From Thermoplasma sp. Kam2015 (GTDB lineage: Archaea; Thermoplasmatota; Thermoplasmata; Thermoplasmatales; Thermoplasmataceae), in contig NZ_QJSM01000023.1 of NCBI RefSeq assembly GCF_003205235.1, forward strand, positions 1-36,472: a stretch of 36,472 nucleotides of DNA, given 5' to 3'. The position numbers were made by a program, and so were the translations under genes. Below, one piece after another: positions 33,482 to 36,472 of the stretch; position 1 is the stretch's first letter, and every line of letters begins with the position of its first letter. Under the pieces are notes generated by a model that saw nothing but the letters and a program-made list of their open reading frames with translations, made no database searches and had not been told where the DNA came from.

Positions 33482-33575
33482 TGATGCGTTAGAAATGCTA
33501 TTTCGCATAGGCATTTTCCGATAAAGGTCAATAGCAAATATGGAATATCTGAAATCATGCCCAATATCAGACATA

Positions 33576-33793
33576 GTGAACTACTCCTAAGCTGAATCTT
33601 CGGATCTTCCTTTCATCGAAGAGACCTCTGCTCTTCCGGACATAAGTACAAGCCATATATCGCTATGACCACGGGCGTGTATTCGGACTGCACCGATCCT
33701 ACTTAAGTATAATTCTATTGTGGGAAGTCCGTGTATCTCTTGTCCAAAGAAGGAGAATTAAAACTTCCCCCAAACCCCTAACCTCTCTTTAAA
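33576..33793 (-). repeat. tnpB-tail miniature element, copy 3
   Basis: This 218-bp copy is nearly the same as copy 1 along its whole length, including the GAAGAG/CTCTTC hairpin and the terminal GTTCAC at 33576. Its other end (TTTAAAGAGAGG on the minus strand) merges with the stop codon of the trmI gene, so insertion or excision may have trimmed that gene's end. Confidence 0.65.
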
Positions 33794-34538
33794 TGCGGTA
33801 TTCAATGCCTGATCTCCTTATTGCAAATGTGATGAAAGCTGTATGCGTAAGATCATCGCTTGCTGGTCTTGTAGCGCCCTCCCTTACGAGTATTCTGCGT
33901 TTCATAAGCTCAACGGTCTCAAGATGTTTCAATCCAGATGCCGCCATCGATACGACAGTCTTTTCGCTCTGATCGAAATTTGGCAGATAGAAACTGACAA
34001 TTCCGCCAGGTTTCAGCATTGAAGAGATCTTTTCAGCATAATCCCACGGATCTGGAATATCAGCTATTATTGCATCATATGATCTATCACTTCCAAAATC
34101 CTTCAGCTCACACAGGTTCACTCTGATATTGGCGGTATCATAGAACTCGTTGATGTTATCAAGCGCCTTCCTGAGATTCTCTTCATCCCTCTCCACGATG
34201 GTTAAGGATCCGCTGCCGTTCAACGCCCAGAGTATGTATGAGGACATATTGCCGGATCCAACACCGATCTCTAGAACGTCTCTATCGGGCCTTATGCCTG
34301 TTCTGGCAATTATATATGAGGCATCGATCTCTGAGATGATCTGCGTGTTCCGTTTTATAAGTTTACCGAAATAGATCGGCTGAAATTCAGATGCGATGAA
34401 ACGCTTCCCCTGAACTATTATCTCATCTCCTGGATCTATCACGATTGATGGATCGAGATGATATTTCCGATTTCTGACCAGTATGCTTTTCGAATTTTCA
34501 TCAAATTTACCAAATTCATCCTCAGATACAAGTATCAC
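33789..34538 (-). CDS. trmI: tRNA (adenine-N1)-methyltransferase, archaeal TrmI
   Basis: Methylates A58 (and A57 in some archaea) of tRNA with SAM. A small N-terminal beta domain covers residues 1-65, with DPGDEIIVQGKRF. The Rossmann methyltransferase follows with LEIGVGSGNMSSYIL, the acidic VERDEEN, IIADIPDPW as motif IV and GGIVSFYLPNFDQ. The late REGATRPASDDLTHTAFITFA segment is the family C-terminal signature. The length of 249 residues is normal. The GTG start is about 24 nt from a TATA-like aatatt on the minus strand, so it is probably leaderless. The stop is shared with the outer end of repeat copy 3. Confidence 0.9.
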   Translation of the reverse strand: MILVSEDEFGKFDENSKSILVRNRKYHLDPSIVIDPGDEIIVQGKRFIASEFQPIYFGKLIKRNTQIISEIDASYIIARTGIRPDRDVLEIGVGSGNMSSYILWALNGSGSLTIVERDEENLRKALDNINEFYDTANIRVNLCELKDFGSDRSYDAIIADIPDPWDYAEKISSMLKPGGIVSFYLPNFDQSEKTVVSMAASGLKHLETVELMKRRILVREGATRPASDDLTHTAFITFAIRRSGIEYRI

Positions 34539-34598
34539 TCCGGAAGATCATCACACACAATATTACGCTTTCGCAGGATCAGATCTTAATAAAAGAAA

Positions 34599-36092
34599 TT
34601 AGAGACTGAAATCTCCAAGGTATTCCAGTCTTTCTTTGAATTTGAATCTCATAATCACGGTTGATACGATTATCACAGCTATCAGGGCGAAGGAAGCGTA
34701 AACTGCATCGACATAAAAGAGATTGAAGTAGATGCTTGCCACTATGGCCACGACCAGCGTTGCTGTTGAGGCGGAGGGTATGAGAAGGTACCTGATGGTG
34801 TTCATGAAGTTCATTCTTGTGTGTTTTTTCATATATCTATAGAGTGATGTGTTGGTGAGTATATGTACGATATATGTGATAGGGCTTTCAAGTATAAGGA
34901 GAAAGATAGATGACGAGAGAAGCGCATTCAATGGCGACATCTTTGCTATGAATTCAAATCCAGCACCCACACCTATGACTATGGCCATTGATATCAGTGC
35001 TAGCGTTATCATGGACATGGTAGGTGTTCCATTATTCCTGTTGATCTCAGAAAGGAATGAAGGCAGCGCACCCTCCCTAGACATGGAGAAGAGGACCCTG
35101 GTCGCGTTGGTTCCCAGAGAAACTGTGGCCGTGAAGAATGAATTGAGCACGATGACTATCAGAATCCAGAACACTATACTGCTGGCAAAACCAAAATCTG
35201 TTCTGTAGATGGTCAGGAGTGGATACGCGTTGCTACCTATGCCAAAAGTGGATATGTTTTGTGCCCCCCATGTTATAACCTGAGCGTATGAGGCTAGTAT
35301 TATGGTGACACCAAGTATAGCTATGGTAGCTACTATGGCCAGTGGAACGTTCCTCTTCGGCTTCTTTGTCTCCTCCGCAATCGGTATAGATCCTCCTATC
35401 CCGACAAATGCGCCTATAGCGTAGATCATCATGGCAAATATCGCATAGGGATCGTTACCCATTGGTGAAGGGGTGAAGGGAGCAAGGTTTGCCCTTGCAG
35501 GGTGCATGATGATGAGAGCGATGGAGGTAGTTATGAGAAAGCTCACCTCAATAAACATGGTGTATGTGACGAATCTCAATGATGGCTTTATGCCAAGATA
35601 TATCAGAAGACTGACGAGACCGATGAATACAACGGCAATCGGCATCCAGATTATATCAGGATCCGGAATGGATATTCCAATGGACGGAAGAATAGCATAA
35701 CCAAAACCCAAAAATCCAAGAATACCAAATCCAGTAAAACTCAGTACTTCATATGTTATATATGACAGCGCAGTTACAAAGCCCGCTGACGTTCCCAGAC
35801 CCCGCGATACAAATGTGTAATATCCACCTGCACTGGAGAGTCTTCTTGAAAAGGCATACATAGAATAACTCATCAGCGCATATATCACAAGCGAAAGCAG
35901 AAGGATCAGCGGTATGGCATAGGCACCTTCCTGATGAGTAACAAAAGTATCAGTTATTAGGGCAGCAGTTCCAGCGATATAAAGAACGATAGTACCGGCA
36001 GGGGCATTCAATGCTACGGCCTGAGATATCGCGTGTCTCAAGCCCAGCTGGTTGACTACCAAATGCTTAAACTTACTCGAACCTGTTTCCAC
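34599..36092 (-). CDS. APC-superfamily amino acid permease
   Basis: Membrane transporter of about twelve helices, 497 residues, predicted for amino acid or polyamine uptake with proton or other co-ion. The first helix region has QAVALNAPAGTIVLY, and SSAGGYYTFVSRGLGTSAGF follows helix 2. PIAEETKKPKRNVPLAI after helix 6 is the APC signature with conserved acidic residues. Start: GTG at 36092, with a TATA (36111-36122) centred 25 nt upstream, so it is likely leaderless. It is monocistronic. Substrate is undetermined. It is a distant paralogue of the permease at 110-1513. Confidence 0.85.
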   Translation of the reverse strand: METGSSKFKHLVVNQLGLRHAISQAVALNAPAGTIVLYIAGTAALITDTFVTHQEGAYAIPLILLLSLVIYALMSYSMYAFSRRLSSAGGYYTFVSRGLGTSAGFVTALSYITYEVLSFTGFGILGFLGFGYAILPSIGISIPDPDIIWMPIAVVFIGLVSLLIYLGIKPSLRFVTYTMFIEVSFLITTSIALIIMHPARANLAPFTPSPMGNDPYAIFAMMIYAIGAFVGIGGSIPIAEETKKPKRNVPLAIVATIAILGVTIILASYAQVITWGAQNISTFGIGSNAYPLLTIYRTDFGFASSIVFWILIVIVLNSFFTATVSLGTNATRVLFSMSREGALPSFLSEINRNNGTPTMSMITLALISMAIVIGVGAGFEFIAKMSPLNALLSSSIFLLILESPITYIVHILTNTSLYRYMKKHTRMNFMNTIRYLLIPSASTATLVVAIVASIYFNLFYVDAVYASFALIAVIIVSTVIMRFKFKERLEYLGDFSL

Positions 36093-36280
36093 TTTTGATG
36101 TTATTACTCTGTAATATTTAATTTTCTCTCTCAGAAAACCGTCAGATCGGCTGTTCCGGTATGACTAAGTCAGACGAGGAGAATAAAGAGGTTCATGTAA
36201 AACAATACAATTTCCAGAAAAGGGGTTTTAACTGTTTATGGGAATATTTATATATAGTTATATATTGTTATGCAATATAT
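36093..36280. other. Region between the permease and the IS607-type gene
   Basis: It holds the divergent promoters and, near 36247-36254, the TATA stretch of the recombinase gene. The left end of the IS607-like element should lie here, but no boundary could be defined. Confidence 0.35.
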
Positions 36281-36472
36281 ATGGGTAAAATATACACAGT
36301 AAGGGAAGCATGCGATATACTGCAAATGGATGCAACCACATTGAGGAGATGGGATCGTGAAGGAAAAATACACTGCATAAGATTATCAAATAATTTCAGG
36401 AGAGTACCAAAGAAGGAAATAGACAGAATATTGGGAATAAAAAACAATAGAGTAGATGCAGTATATGCAAGG
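36281..36472 (+). CDS. tnpA: IS607-type serine recombinase (TnpA), N-terminus only
   Basis: Sixty-four codons are present before the window ends, all open. The product begins with a MerR-like helix-turn-helix (MGKIYTVREACDILQMDA, then TLRRWDREGKIHCIRLSNNF and RRVPKKEIDRILG), which is the DNA-binding N-terminus of IS607 transposases. The serine catalytic domain would follow outside the window, usually with a tnpB gene after it. The ATG is preceded by a strong TATA stretch about 30 nt upstream. The gene is AT-rich relative to the neighbouring permease. Confidence 0.8.
   Translation, partial: MGKIYTVREACDILQMDATTLRRWDREGKIHCIRLSNNFRRVPKKEIDRILGIKNNRVDAVYAR

Noticed and set aside
33449-33574. 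Longer N-terminus for the pilin-like protein
   Set aside because: The class III signal would then lie inside the protein, and the TATA element sits within the added part. The start at 33448 fits both.
26303-33793. CRISPR array
   Set aside because: The repeats are over 200 bp, kilobases apart, and separated by genes. No short regularly spaced repeats were seen anywhere in the window.

Overview
The window reads as chromosome of a Thermoplasma-type euryarchaeon. The strongest anchors are a VAT-type two-domain AAA ATPase (30363-32600), a tricorn-interacting-factor-F1-like proline iminopeptidase (1594-2475), an archaeal-type AlaRS, Hel308 and Lhr helicases, Trm5, archaeal TrmI and an archaeal pilin signal. 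Many starts lie 24-28 nt downstream of a TATA element, the layout of leaderless archaeal transcripts. Others use GGAGG or GGTGAT ribosome sites with TTG starts. The proteins resemble what I remember of T. acidophilum closely but not identically, so a related strain or species is likely; no database was searched.

Left part (1-10400): an APC permease, the F1-like peptidase, then a block of lipid, glycerol and redox genes. On the minus strand are a DAG-kinase-like lipid kinase and an alkyl-DHAP-synthase-like flavoprotein. On the plus strand are a GlpA/D-like FAD dehydrogenase and a tight SCP2-like / iron alcohol dehydrogenase / tungsten aldehyde oxidoreductase cassette. Together these look like handling of glycerol phosphate and of a hydrophobic alcohol or aldehyde. 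Middle (10550-22811): nucleic-acid and translation housekeeping, with Hel308 overlapping Trm5, CoA-disulfide-reductase-like oxidoreductase coupled to Lhr, a membrane protein that is a site-2-protease homologue with both active-site histidines replaced by arginine, and alaS. A tiny acidic ORF (13791-13865) with an ideal ribosome site sits in the 560 bp gap before the CoA-disulfide-reductase-like gene.

Right part (22812-36472): an AT-rich accessory stretch with a standalone TnpB, a GAF protein, a MTH1187/YkoF-like protein and a secreted protein. It is followed by a ThiF/HAD pair, a 53-aa ORF, a DtxR-family regulator, a zinc alcohol dehydrogenase with a clear operator, VAT, a PRC-barrel protein overlapping a pilin-like gene tail to tail, TrmI, a second APC permease, and the start of an IS607-type recombinase cut by the window end.

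The most notable non-gene signal is a dispersed family of 220-270 bp elements (26303-26521, 30003-30272, 33576-33793, a decayed copy near 24325-24530, and a possible related end at 2551). All lie in the same orientation in intergenic DNA. They look like tnpB 3'-end / right-end / omega-RNA relics that have become miniature elements.
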